A program made the translations under genes and the position numbers. The notes under the pieces were generated by a model. That model had not been told where the DNA came from. It ran no database searches and saw nothing but the letters and a program-made list of their open reading frames with translations. A stretch of 64,000 nucleotides of DNA, from contig NC_133648.1 in the NCBI RefSeq assembly GCF_009905375.1, positions 25,773,376 through 25,837,375 on the forward strand. The letters run 5' to 3'. Within the stretch, counting starts at the first letter, position 1. Every line of letters begins with the position of its first letter. Below, piece by piece: positions 12,521 through 25,007 of this stretch. The DNA is from Apium graveolens. Taxonomy: Eukaryota; Streptophyta; Magnoliopsida; Apiales; Apiaceae.

Positions 12521-13564
12521 TGTTAGTCCATTAACAATGCAACAAGAATTGCAGAAGGGGGGTTGAATGGAATTCTTGAAACTTTTTCCCAAATAAAATT
12601 GTTCTAACTTAAATATATATATATATCAGTGTGAATTAATTTGCAGAGTACGGAATAATAACTTGAAATGAATCAAAACACAAGTAATTAAAAACACAAG
12701 TTTTTAAAAACTTTCAGGTAGATTTGAATGTATCCACCAGAGATATATAATATATCAAGAGAACCCTGTGTAGCAATTAGATCACAACTGCTCACAAATT
12801 GTCAACAACTAAGATTGTAGAGAAATGCTAAGAATACCGCTTACAAATATTTCTCTCTTGGTTTCTTAGTTAAGTGTTCTATTTGCTACTTCTTGGTTTA
12901 TATATCACCAAGATTACAAAGTAATAAGACACGATAATAAAACAAAAACTATCAAGTCTAATACTTTGCTACTTCATTACTCTATTCCATCATCTTTGAA
13001 TATCTTCATAATAGCATGGAAATGGCAATGCTTCTTTGTTCTCCAAAACCCAGTTGAATAGGCTTCCACATTCTATTTGTATACACTCGACGCATATGAC
13101 TGTGTTGTCACTGTCAACAGATATTTGAATTCTTTATCCGTCGGGTTCATGATCATCCGTCGATTCATGATCATCCGCCGGGTTGTCTTGTTGATCATCC
13201 GTCGAATGGCATTGTTGTTTATCCATCGGGTAGCAATCTGGCACTTGACTTCATTTCATTTATGCAGAATTACAAGACATCATCTATGTACAATTAATCA
13301 ATCTATTCTGCATATCTACTTAAAGTCAACATGACTTGAGTACTACTACAGAATCTAAACAATATGTATGCAGAAATGTGCTACAGACTTATTGTTACAT
13401 AAGATACTCACTCGATGGATAATAAATCATCATCCGTCGGGACTATATTGAGTTATCTGTCGGGACTATAATCCTTATCCGTCGAGTGCTACATTTTTCA
13501 CTAAGTAAAATTTACCAAGGTGTTTTGTTAATGAAATCATCAAGTACACAACATATACACAACA
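12521..13564 (-). repeat. TE2 5' LTR
   Basis: 1044 bases, beginning TGTTGTG and ending ACTAACA on the minus strand. It aligns along its length with both TE12 LTRs. A TATA box (TGATATATAAACC on the minus strand, about 12896-12908) is conserved with TE12. Upstream of it, CGACGGATRA motifs cluster in two groups, at about 13135-13235 and 13405-13490. Confidence 0.92.
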
Positions 13565-13899
13565 GATTTGTGTGGCTAAAAACAGACCACCTATCCAAAG
13601 ATTTGAAAGTCTACATATAGAAGCAAAATGAATTTATTCATTCAGTTATCTTTCACAGCAAGTAACTATATTTTTACAAAACTCCATTGAAGACCATTTA
13701 TTAGCTTGTAAACATAATGTTATGCTGTTGAATTTATTATAGCTAAAATAATCTCAAGGTTCATATTAATAAAAAATATCTTCATGAATTGTTTTGTGTC
13801 TATTTTGATTCCGTTTATATAACGAAGAACTTGCACCGAATCGAAAAATATTGTAGATATCGTATTCAACCCCCCTTCTACGATACTTTGGGACTAACA
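13565..13899 (+). repeat. TE3: 3' end of an older plus-strand LTR, target of TE2
   Basis: It ends with a C-rich run near 13870, then GGGACTAACA, the same LTR-end pattern (ATTCAACCCCCC...TAACA) as TE12 and TE8, in plus orientation. No PBS follows at 13900, so it is a 3' or solo LTR. TE2 inserted into it, and the left part should lie beyond the TE2 left end, outside the window. Confidence 0.7.
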
Positions 13900-14352
13900 A
13901 TGTTCATATTATATTTCTAAATAAAAGAAAATAGTATTCTAATCATATTACTTGATATGAAACTTGAGTTTTTGGCTACATATTAATTGTGCCTTAAATA
14001 ATTGGCTAAATTTATATGCATAACCAAGTTAATATATATAAACAAGTTATATAAAAATATCTGATAGAAACGTTTAATTGAATTAACATACATTTGTATG
14101 AATAACTAATACACCATTATACAATATAATTAAAATGTACAACGTCTAGCGAAGAAGGTTTTGTATTATGTTCAATCTAATTCAATAAATTTCAATTATA
14201 GAATCATTTCAAATATATGAAACAAATATAGTCGTGTTTAAGATTATATCAAATTTCAAGTATTTAAATCAAATTATTTTAATATTAATATATATATATA
14301 ATTTAAAATTGGTATGATTAGAATTGTGTTGAGTTTTTTGAATGATGATGTA
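13900..14352. other. AT-rich interval without recognised features
   Basis: No coding frame, repeat or known element end could be supported. It contains a short (TA)n stretch near 14290. Confidence 0.6.
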
Positions 14353-16567
14353 TTAATAATAAGCATCAACTATAAATGAATCAGCACCTAACCTTCTCAG
14401 ACCATTTATGATTCCAGGTCTTCTAGCATGAGAACTCCCACTGTAAATCTTCTTTAATGTTTCAAAGGAATCTCTTCTAGGTGCAGCCTTCTTGCTTCCC
14501 CATAGCAACTTCCTATTCTCTTCAAAAGTAAGCTCTAGCATATCAGAATTTATGTTCTCAAAATCAGGATTTGTTGTCTCAGCTTGAATTGGGTTTGAAG
14601 AATCAACAACTAGAGTAGTATCAGAGGTTGTGACCGGTTGAACATCAGCATTTGTTTCTTTATTAACTTGGGTAGTGTCAGAGTTTAACTTTAGTTTATC
14701 AGCCCAAACAGCTCCATAAATATTTCTTCTTTTACGAGCTTGACTGACTTCTTTTTCATTTCTTTCTTCAGTATCAAAGGCTTGAGCTACTGTATAGACT
14801 GGATCTATTAGTATTTGAGGTTTAGACGCCTTAGATACTGATTTTCTTTTAGCAGCTTTAGCTTTAGGCTTTGGCTTGGACTTCTCTCCCATCTTCTCTT
14901 TCCATTTATGTCTCCCGTCAGCATTTAAGATTGCTTGAAACCTGATAGGTCTTTCAGCATCTGCCTGACTCACCTTCCTTATAACTATCCCTTTGGTTGG
15001 TCTGTTTGAAGGATCATCTTCATAAGATAATTGAGAGATAGCAGCATCAGTATTTGCTGTCCTCATGGATTTGAATTCTTCCTCCAATTGCCTAAGCCGT
15101 TATAAGTCAACTCCATGATTTTCTTTCTCAAAGATTCTTCTACTCACCTTAGAATCAAATGCTTGAATCTTTGGGTCCTCGTAGAAAAGAGTTATCTTCT
15201 TGCCTTTTAGTTTCAGAGTTTGTAAATACTGACTTGCTTATGCACCGACTTCTATCTCCAGAATGCCTTGGTCATCATCAGCATTTGTGACTTTCAGAGT
15301 TTATTGAGTTGTTGTAGTAGTCACATTCAGTTCTTTAGATTCTACTCTCCTTTCACTCCTCTTACTTCCTCCACCTTGTCTAGATTGAGCTCTAGTGGTT
15401 TTTGATGATCCACTAGTCCCAACTAGCTCTTCACTTCTCCTTTTCACAATCTCCTTTCTTCCTCCCTTATTACCTCCATCAAGATTTTCATCATCGGCAC
15501 CTTTCAATGTTAGCTGCTTACATTTAGATTTATCAAATTTCTCCCCCTTTTTGGCATCATCACCAAGCAGAAGGGAAAGAATTAGCTCCATTGAAGTTTG
15601 TACCTCAGTAAGTCGCTCAGACATTACCTTCGGATTTTCCTCCAATCTAGCCTGATTGGATTCAATTTGAGTCTGTCTGTCAACAATAGGAACAATCTGC
15701 TTCTGAATTTCTTGATTAATAGACATCTTTGTAGCAAGAAAAAAATCTCTGATTTGATTGATTTGAGAAGTAGTAGATTCTTGAGCTGTATGTAAATATC
15801 TGACCAAAAGAGTAGATGCTTTTAGATGATTGAGCATATCAGGATTCTGAATTGTCTGTTCAGCTGTTTCCAAATAATTGACAACATAGTTCTTGGATAT
15901 GGGATATTTAACATCCTTCCATTTCACATTCCAGAACTCATCAAAGAACTCCTGCTTTTTCTTGGCATCTCTCTCCTTCAACTTCTGTTGCCTCACATGG
16001 GTGGGCATATCTTCAAGGAAGAATAATTGATCTAGATCATCCTCAGGATTTAGAGTGACATTTAGAATTGAAGTATCAACCTCTTCACCATCATGAGATA
16101 TTGTCTCATGGACATCCTTCATCAGCAACTGGTTTTTGAACTATCTGCCGAACTTCATCTCTAGATTCAGCATTTAAGATAGAATTAGAAATTGGTGTTG
16201 TATGTGATCCAGTTGCTTCAAAAACTGCCATGTCATCAACATTTAACTCCACATCTTCAAGAATAGTAGTCAGGTGAGGTGGAGCTTCAGTATTTATCTC
16301 CAAGACCTCAGTACCTGTGGAGTGATGTGGTGACCCTACTATGAATAGATCTTCATGAATGGACTGTTGTGCATCTACATCTTCATCAATAATATGGAGA
16401 ATAATATGTGATGGATTGATAGAGTGAGTAGACTGCAGGAAAGTATCAGTACTTAGACCTGCAGGGAGATTATTAGCACTTGGTTCATCAGAGTTTAACT
16501 GAGGGACTACAGACTGTTGTTCAGCAACTGTTTCTTTTGTACTCTGTGCACCTGCAAAATATAACAA
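14353..16567 (-). pseudogene. TE4 env-like ORF fragment
   Basis: Three minus-strand stretches (16567-16106, 16128-15301, 15087-14353) follow one another with frame changes. The middle stretch has a long helical, Gln- and Glu-rich segment followed by a GDDAKKGEK-type Lys-rich patch. This resembles the part of the TE12 env-like ORF near 60960, where a coiled region is followed by KKGEKGPSEGEK. The final stretch is basic and ends at a stop at 14353. I take it as the C-terminal half of a Sirevirus env-like ORF; function unknown. A host gene is less likely because of the frame breaks and position. Confidence 0.6.
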
Positions 16568-16683
16568 GTAACACTTAATCTCTATATTCTTTTAAATTAG
16601 TCTCACTACTCCTCACACCACACAGCTCATAACTTTTAATAGTTAGAGTTTCCTCACAAGGATTATTAAATCGTGACTTTGAT

Positions 16684-17392
16684 CTACCTCTCCTTTTCCC
16701 AGATTGGATCATGCATCTCTTTAATTCTGTTTTTCTCTAAATATTTTCTCTCACAGCATAACTGGGACATCTTGATTTGAATTTGTTTTTTATCACCTTC
16801 ATTTTTCTTATTGTTGTTGAAGGCATCATAGTCCAAACCAATAGCTATGTTAGCACATGATTTGTTTTTCTCATGGTACTGTCCAACCAACTGAAATGCA
16901 TTTCTGAAAGACTTCAGCTTCACCTCATTCTTCTCCAACTTTTTCCTCAACACAACTTCTATTTCACTTGCACACTTGAGCATGTTCTTCAAATATTCAT
17001 TTTCTTGGTTGACAGTTTCAAGCTCAACAAGCTACATTTCCAGATCTTGCTTCTCAATCTCAAACTTCTCATTTATCTTTGACAGCCTACTCACTTCCTC
17101 AGTAGCTGCCACCATGCTTGTGTTTAGATATGAAACATCTCTACACTCATATTTTCAACAGTTTCCTTATATTGGATTATATTTTGCCTCTGATTCCAAC
17201 TAGGCTTTATCCTTCTTCACTTTCTTTGGCTTTCTGCATTCAGTAGCAAAGTGACCCAACTCATAATAGTTGAAGCACCTTATCTTTGATCTGTCAACAT
17301 ATCCAGTTTTGTAGCCACCTTTGCTAGCTGAGTTATGTTGAGTTTTTGGTTTCCAATTGTAGCTATTTGAGGACTGTACCTTTTTTAGGTAA
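16684..17392 (-). pseudogene. TE4 gag C-terminal fragment with variant zinc knuckle
   Basis: On the minus strand it starts abruptly at the TE5 LTR edge, runs through a zinc knuckle near 17280-17235 (CX2YX4HX4C, second Cys replaced by Tyr), then a Lys/Glu-rich coiled-coil-like region ending at 16684. Several in-frame stops are present. The upstream Gag part is missing, displaced by TE5. Downstream, where pol should follow, the env-like fragment begins within about 120 bases, so pol is deleted. Confidence 0.7.
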
Positions 17393-18689
17393 TGTATACA
17401 ACCCAGGGGGTGAATGTGTTTTGGATATTTTTCATCCTGTTTGAATGTTTGTTTCTTGGTTAACAAAGCATATTAGAAATACTGTAATATCATGTATCAA
17501 GCTAGTGTTTTGCTACAAATTCTGGGTTATTTGTAAGTAAAGAACTCAGCTTCTTCCTTGAGAGAGTTACAAGTAAAACTAGATCTGTTTGATACAATTT
17601 AAAAGCAAAGGACCGGTGTTTACTTTATAGATTAGTAACCACAAGTTTACATAGCATGCAATCGAATGTACTAAACCCTACTTTAAGTTATCTCTAAAGT
17701 TTTCCATTTCTGGCTTATTGAATCTTTGCATATTCTGTAGATCTGTAAATTTCCTTTGTCAGTTAATCTTGGCCTTTGATCTTGTACTCTTTAAGATTCT
17801 TTTGTAGACTTTTCAATCTAAGTGATTAGATCGTTTATTGATTGATAATCTTGAATATTTAACTTTTCTGCATTCTGTATTTGAGGTTCTTATCGAGATC
17901 TCCAGATTAATCTATAAATAACTGACATCTCGATAAGTATAATGGCTTATCGAGATCTCTTAGTTCTCTATAAGTGTCTTTGACTTGTGGAGGTCTCTGA
18001 GTTCTCTATTAGTGAACTTTGCTTGTCGAGGTCTCCAAATTTTTGCATGTAGAAATGACTTGTCGATATCTCTGAGATCTCTATAAGCATTTTGACTTGT
18101 CGATATCTTTGAGATCTCTAATGAGAGAATTGACTTGTCGATATCTCCAATCTTCATTCTGACTTGTCGATATTTGAGTTCTCTAATGCAGAAATGACTT
18201 ATCGATATCTCAGAGATCTCTATATACATTTTGACTTGTAGATATCTCTGAGATCTCTAATGATAGTTTGACATATCGATATCTCCAATCTTCATGTCTT
18301 CATTTGGCTTGTCGATATCTCTGAAACTTCTCTATAAGCTGTTTTGGACTTCTCGATAAGTCATTTTGGAGTTACTCTAATGACTTCTCTATATTCCTTG
18401 TTCTGTGACTTGTAGATATCTTGACTTAAATTTTTTTTCCTAAAACAGATTTATTCAACTCTAAGCTACTTCACAATATCTCTGAGGCATGATTTTCTTG
18501 ATCTTCTTCCAGAGTTTATTCTTAGGCTTGAGACTGTTTATAGAAAAATACTCCAATCTAATCTTTGACATTTTTACAGACTCAAGTAATACAGTACAAA
18601 AAATACAAATTTAGATTATCATACAACTAATTCTTAGGGCTGTCAATTTGACTTATTCTTGTTATGATACAGGCATGTCTTGCACAACA
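17393..18689 (-). repeat. TE5 3' LTR
   Basis: 1297 bases, TGTTGTGC...TGTATACA on the minus strand. It holds more than ten copies of a motif of the type GACTTGTCGATATCTC or TTATCGAGATCTC between about 17890 and 18420, in direct orientation with 30-50 base spacing. The 3' end shows the ACATTCACCCCC run also seen in TE10. Confidence 0.85.
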
Positions 18690-18690
18690 A

Positions 18691-18700
18691 TCTCCCCCAA
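18691..18700 (-). other. TE5 polypurine tract
   Basis: The minus strand reads TTGGGGGAGA one base before the LTR start, the same PPT as TE12 (62811-62820) and TE11. Confidence 0.88.
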
Positions 18701-18846
18701 TTTGTGAGAAGATTGCTTATCACAAATTCAAACCTGATAACAAGACTAAATCCAAATTACAAATTAACAATAAAAGATTACATAAAGTTGACAGAAGTAC
18801 AACTTTTATACATTAAGCGATTACATGAGTTTGATAAGTACATTCA

Positions 18847-21800
18847 TTACACAAATTTCTCATAGCATGTTTCTTGTCTAATGAGGTCCTTTAAATCTAC
18901 AAGTACTTGTCGTTCCTCAATTATTTTTGTCCCTTTTAAAACTTCCACAAGCTTGAGCCAATCATCTAATGAATAATTATTCAAGTAACCAACTCTGACT
19001 CTTGAGAATCTGCCAACTTTAATGTTCAGAAAATGTCCATCCTTAGAAATTCTGCTCATCCCCTTTGCCTTGAGTTCCTCAGATCTTTGCTCAAACATTT
19101 CTATCTCTTCAGCATATTTTCTTTCCCTCTCCTCTTTTTTAGCCTTTTCTTTTGCCCTTCTTTCTTCTCTTACTATCAACCATACACCCAATACAGATCT
19201 CCATGCCATTGTACTTGTATCCTCATCCTTCAGTAAGCTAATCACCCTCTTAATCTATGTGATTGAAAATATGTCCATTAAATTTCTGCCAAGTAAAATG
19301 TAGGAACCATCCTGATAATATATTCTAACTTCCCTCAATGATACAACCCAAATTTTGACTATTTCTTCAGATAATTATTGAAAGTAGTCTGTGATGCACC
19401 AATTTAGAGGTAGAAAATTATTTTGATTGAAACAGTTCCAGATATCCCTCTCAGTAACTTGCAGTTTCTTTGGTTTTCTTTCAACAGACTTGTAATGAGT
19501 TTTGATTGGTGGCTTGAAAGAAGGTAGGTTTGAGATTTTCTTTAGAGTGGTTTGGCTGGAGGTGATTGGTATTTTTAGTATGGTGTTTGCAGTATGTTTG
19601 TACAAGAACTTAGGCTTAGAGGTTAGAGGTGTTAAAGTGTTTGAGTTTGTTGGCTTAGGGGTTTGAGTTTGTTGGATTTGGATTGGTAGGTTTGGTTCCT
19701 GAATCATCCTCCTTCTTCTTTCTTATTTTCTCATCACCTCTTTTCTTATCATCTCTCTTCTTCTCATCCTGCTTCCTTTCTTCTACTTTGCTACCAGTTG
19801 CTTTAGAGGATTGACTTGGATTTGAGATAGAAGGTTTTTGATCATCTTGTTTCTGCTCATCATCATCCTTGTCATCTTTCAAGTTGAATTATGAATTTGG
19901 CAACATAGTATCGGCATTTTGAAGATATCTTCCCAAGATTCCGATCATCTCCTCATCTTCAATTTTCTTATTTTTCTTGGACTTTAGATCAGTTTAAAGG
20001 GACATTATCAATCTCATATTTCCTCTTACACAATTCTTCATAAGTGTGAAGAACTTGCACTTTCTAGATTGTGAGCAGATGTAGGCCACCCATTGCTTGG
20101 ATGAAGATAGGCTTCAGGAAAAGCAGCCATCTGAGCCTTCTTGAGTTCATTTAGCAGTTGGGTGTCCTCTAAAATTACTGGATTAACTCTGTCAATGATT
20201 ACATCCAGCTCAAATGCTCTCATGGTTTGAAAATTTGAGAGAGACACCTGTAGACATCTATCCAAGCCACAGTCATTTACATTTGCAATTATCATTTTCT
20301 CTAGAAAGTTATCAACTTTGACAATCACAACCCTGATAAAATTTATGTTGTTGGCCAAGGCTCTTTTATAAGTGATGTAGTTGTTGTGAAGAGACACCCT
20401 TAAGACTGTTAATAGTTCATTAAATTCCTGGTCTTGACAGGGTCCTTCTGCAGCTTTTAGAAGTCTGTCTTTTCCAAAAATTTTAGATATTTGAGCTTGT
20501 GAAGAGCTTTGACCAATGTGAGTTAATGTCAATTTTCCAGTCTCTTTAGGTTTACCAGCTTCCTTGGACTGTTGAATCCTAACTTCTATCTCCCCCTTAG
20601 TCTTGTTGGCAGGAAGGAGTAGTGGAGTTGGAATTTCTGGCCTCACAGCTTCAGGAAGAGCAGGTAAAGGAACATTCAAGGCACCTATAATAGCTCCCAA
20701 ATGAACTGAGTTTTGCATTTGAAGATGTTTGTGGGAGTCTACCAGGGTCCTGATGTCATTCTGTTGACTCTGCACTAGAGAAGTGAGAGCTTGTACCTAA
20801 GCTATGAGTGAGTCATTAGAGGTTTGTAGAGTTTAAACTTGATGCTGTAGATATTGAAGTTGGAGATTTGATGATGTTGATAATGATGATTGAGATATTA
20901 AAGATATTGAAGTCCCAAATGTAGCTTGCATAGCTTCCTTGATTCCCTCCATCAAAAGAGCAGATGGATCATATCTAGCTTGATAGAGTTGATCCAGCTT
21001 GAACCTGATGTAATTAGTATTGGTGATTTGCTGCTGGACAACTTCTTGTAAAGCTACAAATAACTCCCTGAGATTTTTGATGCTCTTATCCATAGATGAT
21101 AAATCAAACTTGACTATTTGACCAGTAAATTTAGAGAAACTTTGTTTGATTTCCACCGGAGAAGGAATGATATCATCCAGCTTGTCCTTAACTAGTTTCC
21201 TTATTCTGTCTTGATGATCACTCAATTACAATTTGAGAGCTTTACCAAAGAGATGAAAAGCTTTAATTTGAGCTTTGTAGACCTCAGTGACTGCAGCATA
21301 TACTTCTTGGGGAGTTAAAGATTTGGCATTGCTCCCAAGAATGGTCAAGTACTCCTCCCTATACTTTGCTAATACTTCATCCATTTCTAGACTAATTTTT
21401 TGTCCAGCCAGGCATCACAATTTCCATCTTGTTCAGCTTCATTTATAATTTTGGCCTACTATTCTTAAACCTTTGTCTAATAGGAAAGCATGATAGATTG
21501 GTAATCTTGATTATACATGTTTGAAGTGAGAAGCTGGTGTGAGATTTGAGCAAGTACAGACAACTGATCAACTAACATATTATTGATAGTTGTAGGTTGA
21601 GCTTTTATCTCCTGTAGCCATTGAGAGATCAAGTGAGGTTGTGGTTGAAGAGGGTTAGAATTGGATGGTTTATCTGTTGGGTTTGAAGTGGAGGGTAGAT
21701 CTTCAATAAGACCACATGTGACAGATGTCACAGTTTGACTCACAAGTTGAACCGTGGTTATGACAGTTTGTTATTCTCCACTTGTGGTGGGAACCTCCAT

Positions 21801-23034
21801 TGGAATTGGATGGGAGTTGACTAGGTTACTGTCATGTACTCTAGCCTCAAACCTTTGTACTTCTTTCAAAGCACTGTCACTTGAATGTGATATACTTGCC
21901 TCCCCCATAATAGGATCATTAGCAATTGAACTCCTAGCTTTTTTTGTGAGTGCAATCCCATCTAGGGTTTTGAGGGGAGTTGTTCCTGTAAGAAGAACCT
22001 CCAATTGAATTGGAGGGGATTTATATAGCTCCCTCTCAGGAGTACTACTCAAACCGTACAACCTGTGAAGGTTAATTTGCACATGAAGGTGTATTGGAAA
22101 CTATCACAGGGTCTTCAGTAAAAACTGATGAAACCCCTGTGTTTGTGTTGATGTCATCAAGATCTACCCCAGCATGTAGCCTCTCACCAACTAAATTTGG
22201 GTCTTGGGTGGTGAGCACAGTTTCTTGAACCATGTCACTTGATGTTGGCAACACTTGAGAATTAGATTCAAGTGTTTGATTAAATGAAGAAAAAATTTAG
22301 AAATTAGGTATTGAATTTTAGAGTTAAGTGTTGGCAGCTCCCCCTGAGTAGATAAGGGAGCTTCAAAAGATGTGCTCTCTTTGTGTGTGCCATCCTTATT
22401 TCTTCTTTCATACACTTGAATTTGTGTTCTCTCTTGTAGCTAAAGGCATTGTGAGCCTGGTGCTAAGTTCTTCCAGGATCAATAAGCCCACATTCAAGTG
22501 TCTGTTGTAAGCTATGGAGAACACCAGCTTCTGGACCATACTTAATATGTTGTCATATCATGTCTTTCTACAAGTGAAGACCCTTATGATGGAGTCAAAA
22601 AAGAAGGACCATTATCTTCTCAGATTCTTCTTATTTAGACTAGCCCAGGTTGATCCTCTCACTTAATTGATAAAGTCCATGAACTCAGCCAGCTCCTGTT
22701 GAGTAGGAATCTCCACCATTTTCTCAGTTGGAATGCCCAAAGCTTGATTCACATTTTGCTCATTAAACTCCACTTGTTGCCCTCCAATAGAGCAGTTCAC
22801 CACAATAGATACAGAGTTGTCATGCACAACTGTCCTCACTATAGCTGTTGTCCAGAATTCATGCAAAACATCCAAGTAGAGTATTGGATTAGCAGTTAGA
22901 GCTCCTGCAAGATAAGACTCAGACAAAAATTTAATAAACCCCTTGAAACTGCCAGGAGCTTGATTAGCATCTGTAAAAGTGAGATAGTTGGTTCCATCCT
23001 TGGGGATTGCAGCTCTAACATTGTTTAGTGCCAT
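18847..23034 (-). pseudogene. TE5 env-like ORF, decayed
   Basis: Begins at the ATG at 23034-23032, downstream of pol and a motif-rich spacer. The first 123 codons form an intact globular-looking N-terminus that shares the FWTTA region and a following Ile/Val-rich pattern with the TE12 env-like ORF. After a stop near 22663 the coding sequence continues through several frames (22415-22072, 22082-21771, 21743-21477, 21225-20833, 20775-20038, 19882-19375, 19245-18847), Ser/Thr-rich first, then coiled-coil-like, then Lys-rich. The intact ancestor would be close to 1400 residues. Function is unknown; no membrane helix is convincing. Confidence 0.7.
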
Positions 23035-23910
23035 TTTAGAGGAGTAGATTTGAGTGGGTAAGAAAAAATTGAGAGAAATAGTTTAAAACGAGAAGGAGCA
23101 GTTGAGAATTGGAAAAATTAGGTCACGGAGATCTCGAAGGCATAAAGAGGTGTATGTCGAGATGTCTGGGTATTTATAATAAAAGGTAAATGACTTATCG
23201 AGAACTCAAAATAAACGTTTGGAATTTGCTTATCGAGAAGTCATATTGAGAGGATAGATACATATCGATGTGTCATTTTCTTGACTCTTATAGAGAACTA
23301 GAAAATGACTTGTCGAGATGTCAAATAAATACCTAGTTTGTCCTGAATGGACTGAGTTTTTCTAATTTATTTGAATAAATCAGAATAAAATCAAAATAAA
23401 TTTTATCAAAAGTATTTAACCAAAATAATTTCTTAAATTAAGTTATCTTAGTTCTGAGTTATTGATAAGATTAAAATTTATACTTGTAGAGAACTCTGTG
23501 AGTTAACACTTATAGAGAACTATACAATGACTTATTGATAAGTCATAATAAAGATTGTCGAGAAGTCCTTCGAGAAGTCAGAAAAATGACTTAACGAGAA
23601 CTCACTCGCGAAGTCTGAAAATGGCTTGTCGAGAAGTCAATTAGACTTATCGAGGACTCAGTTCTCTAAATACTTTTGTTCTTTTTGATTCTATCTTGTG
23701 TTAATTTCATGTATTGAATACGTAAATCAACATTTAGACAGTTTTTTTAGAATTGAAAAATTCCAAGCTAAATTTTAAATTTTGAAAATAAATATACAGA
23801 GATTTCTAAAATATTTATAACTCATATTCCAGTTAATTTTCAATTAAATCAAATTAATTTTGTTTTTTTAGAAATCAATCTGCTGCAAAATATTAGCTGA
23901 GTTCTTGCCT
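23035..23910 (-). other. TE5 pol to env-like spacer with TATCGAGA motifs
   Basis: A non-coding spacer of about 875 bases. Copies of GACTTATCGAGAACTC and variants occur from about 23120 to 23660, mirroring the motif set of the TE5 LTR. Confidence 0.75.
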
Positions 23911-24440
23911 TTAGGATGAAGAATTTAGCATTCCAATTTCACCTACAAGTCTAGTGAAAGTTGCTTCATCCAAAGGTTTAGTAAAAATGTCAGCTCACTG
24001 TTTTTCTGTTAGAACAAAAATAAGCTCAATGGTACCATTTGCAGCATGTTCTCTAATAAAACGGTACCTTACATCAATGTGCTTTGTTCTAGAATGATTA
24101 ACTAGATTAGCCAAAATAAATATAGCACTAGTATTATCACACATAATTGAAATTTTGTGTAACACTTGGCCATAATCCATTAGCTGATTTCTAATCCAAA
24201 GCACATGAGCACATCAACTTCCAGCAACAATGTATTCAGCCTCAGCTGTGGAAGTTAACACAGATTATTGTTTCTTGCTATACCAGGATACAAGTCTTAG
24301 TCCAGGAAACTGACAGCTCCCACTAGTGCTCTTTCTGTCAACCCTGCATCCAGCAAAATCTGCATCTGTGTATCCAACAGCTTCAAAACCTGTTCCCTTA
24401 GGATACCATAATCCCAAGTTTGGAGTCCTCTTTAGGTATC
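23911..24440 (-). pseudogene. TE5 pol C-terminal fragment (RNase H)
   Basis: Copia RNase H: the sequence matches TE2/TE12 around the DADFAG-type motif, the AEAEY motif and the CDNTSA motif, and ends with TAA at 23913-23911. In-frame stops near 24270 and 23998 break it. Its upstream side ends abruptly at 24440 within the segment that precedes RNase H. Confidence 0.8.
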
Positions 24441-25007
24441 TGTTTATTCATATAAATGCATTTTTAACACGGAATGAGTATCCGAAAAATACTCTGGTCC
24501 TTACAGGACCACATACAAATCCACCGCATGTTAAATCATGGCCAAACACATTTTAAATAATATTAAACATATTATTATTCATTTAACAGTTAACAGAATA
24601 GCTATAAAATATTATTTTTAAATATTTTTAAACCTCACCCTATGCCCCGGTGAGCACGGATAAAATACCAGATAATATTTCTGACACAAATAAAATATTG
24701 AGGCAAGTAAAATATCCATTTGATCCCAAGACTTGAAAACACACTCAGTTTTACAGATATCGATAACATAATCCGCTTTCAGATAAAAAAATTAAATTGT
24801 AAAAGTAATTAAATACTTTCACAATCATAACAGGGATTGGGACCAACTATCAATTAGCACTTTACCATTTAATGAAACGAACACGTCAAACAAGAATAAA
24901 TATCCATAATTTTATTCCTTCAAAATCATAAAATCATATAAACATATTCAAGAAATAATAATAATAATAAAAGCTAAAAATTCGGGATATCACAATCTAC
25001 CCCCATT
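24441..25007 (-). mobile_element. TE6: Ty3/gypsy-type 3' LTR with PPT
   Basis: On the minus strand the PPT-like run AATGGGGGTAGA (25007-24996) is followed by an LTR starting TGTGATATCCCG at 24994 and ending ATAAACA at 24441, so the LTR is about 554 bases. The start pattern resembles many plant gypsy LTRs. The internal region to the right is lost within about 100 bases; no gypsy pol is present. The left edge is inferred from where TE5 homology stops and from the CA end. Confidence 0.6.

Larger units (their letters stand above)
5432..13564 (-). mobile_element. TE2: Sirevirus-like Ty1/copia element, 3' end outside window
   Basis: On the minus strand the order is 5' LTR (12521-13564), PBS, gag, protease, integrase, RT, RNase H, spacer and env-like ORF. 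It is a close relative of TE12 on the opposite strand, and the two align across nearly every coding segment. TE1 interrupts the env-like ORF at 5431/5432, so the rest of that ORF and the 3' LTR should lie left of the window. The flank next to the 5' LTR is GATTT (13565-13569), the expected TSD. The element itself inserted into the TE3 LTR. Confidence 0.9.
17393..24440 (-). mobile_element. TE5: Sirevirus-like element, 3' half
   Basis: On the minus strand: end of pol (24440-23911), spacer, env-like ORF (23034-18847), PPT and 3' LTR (18689-17393). It inserted in the TE4 gag region (left flank GGTAA). The 5' half (5' LTR, gag, protease, integrase, most of RT) is missing: the pol sequence stops at 24440 against the TE6 LTR. 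It differs from TE2/TE12 in having the LTR motif TTATCGAGATCTC instead of CGACGGATRA. Confidence 0.82.
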
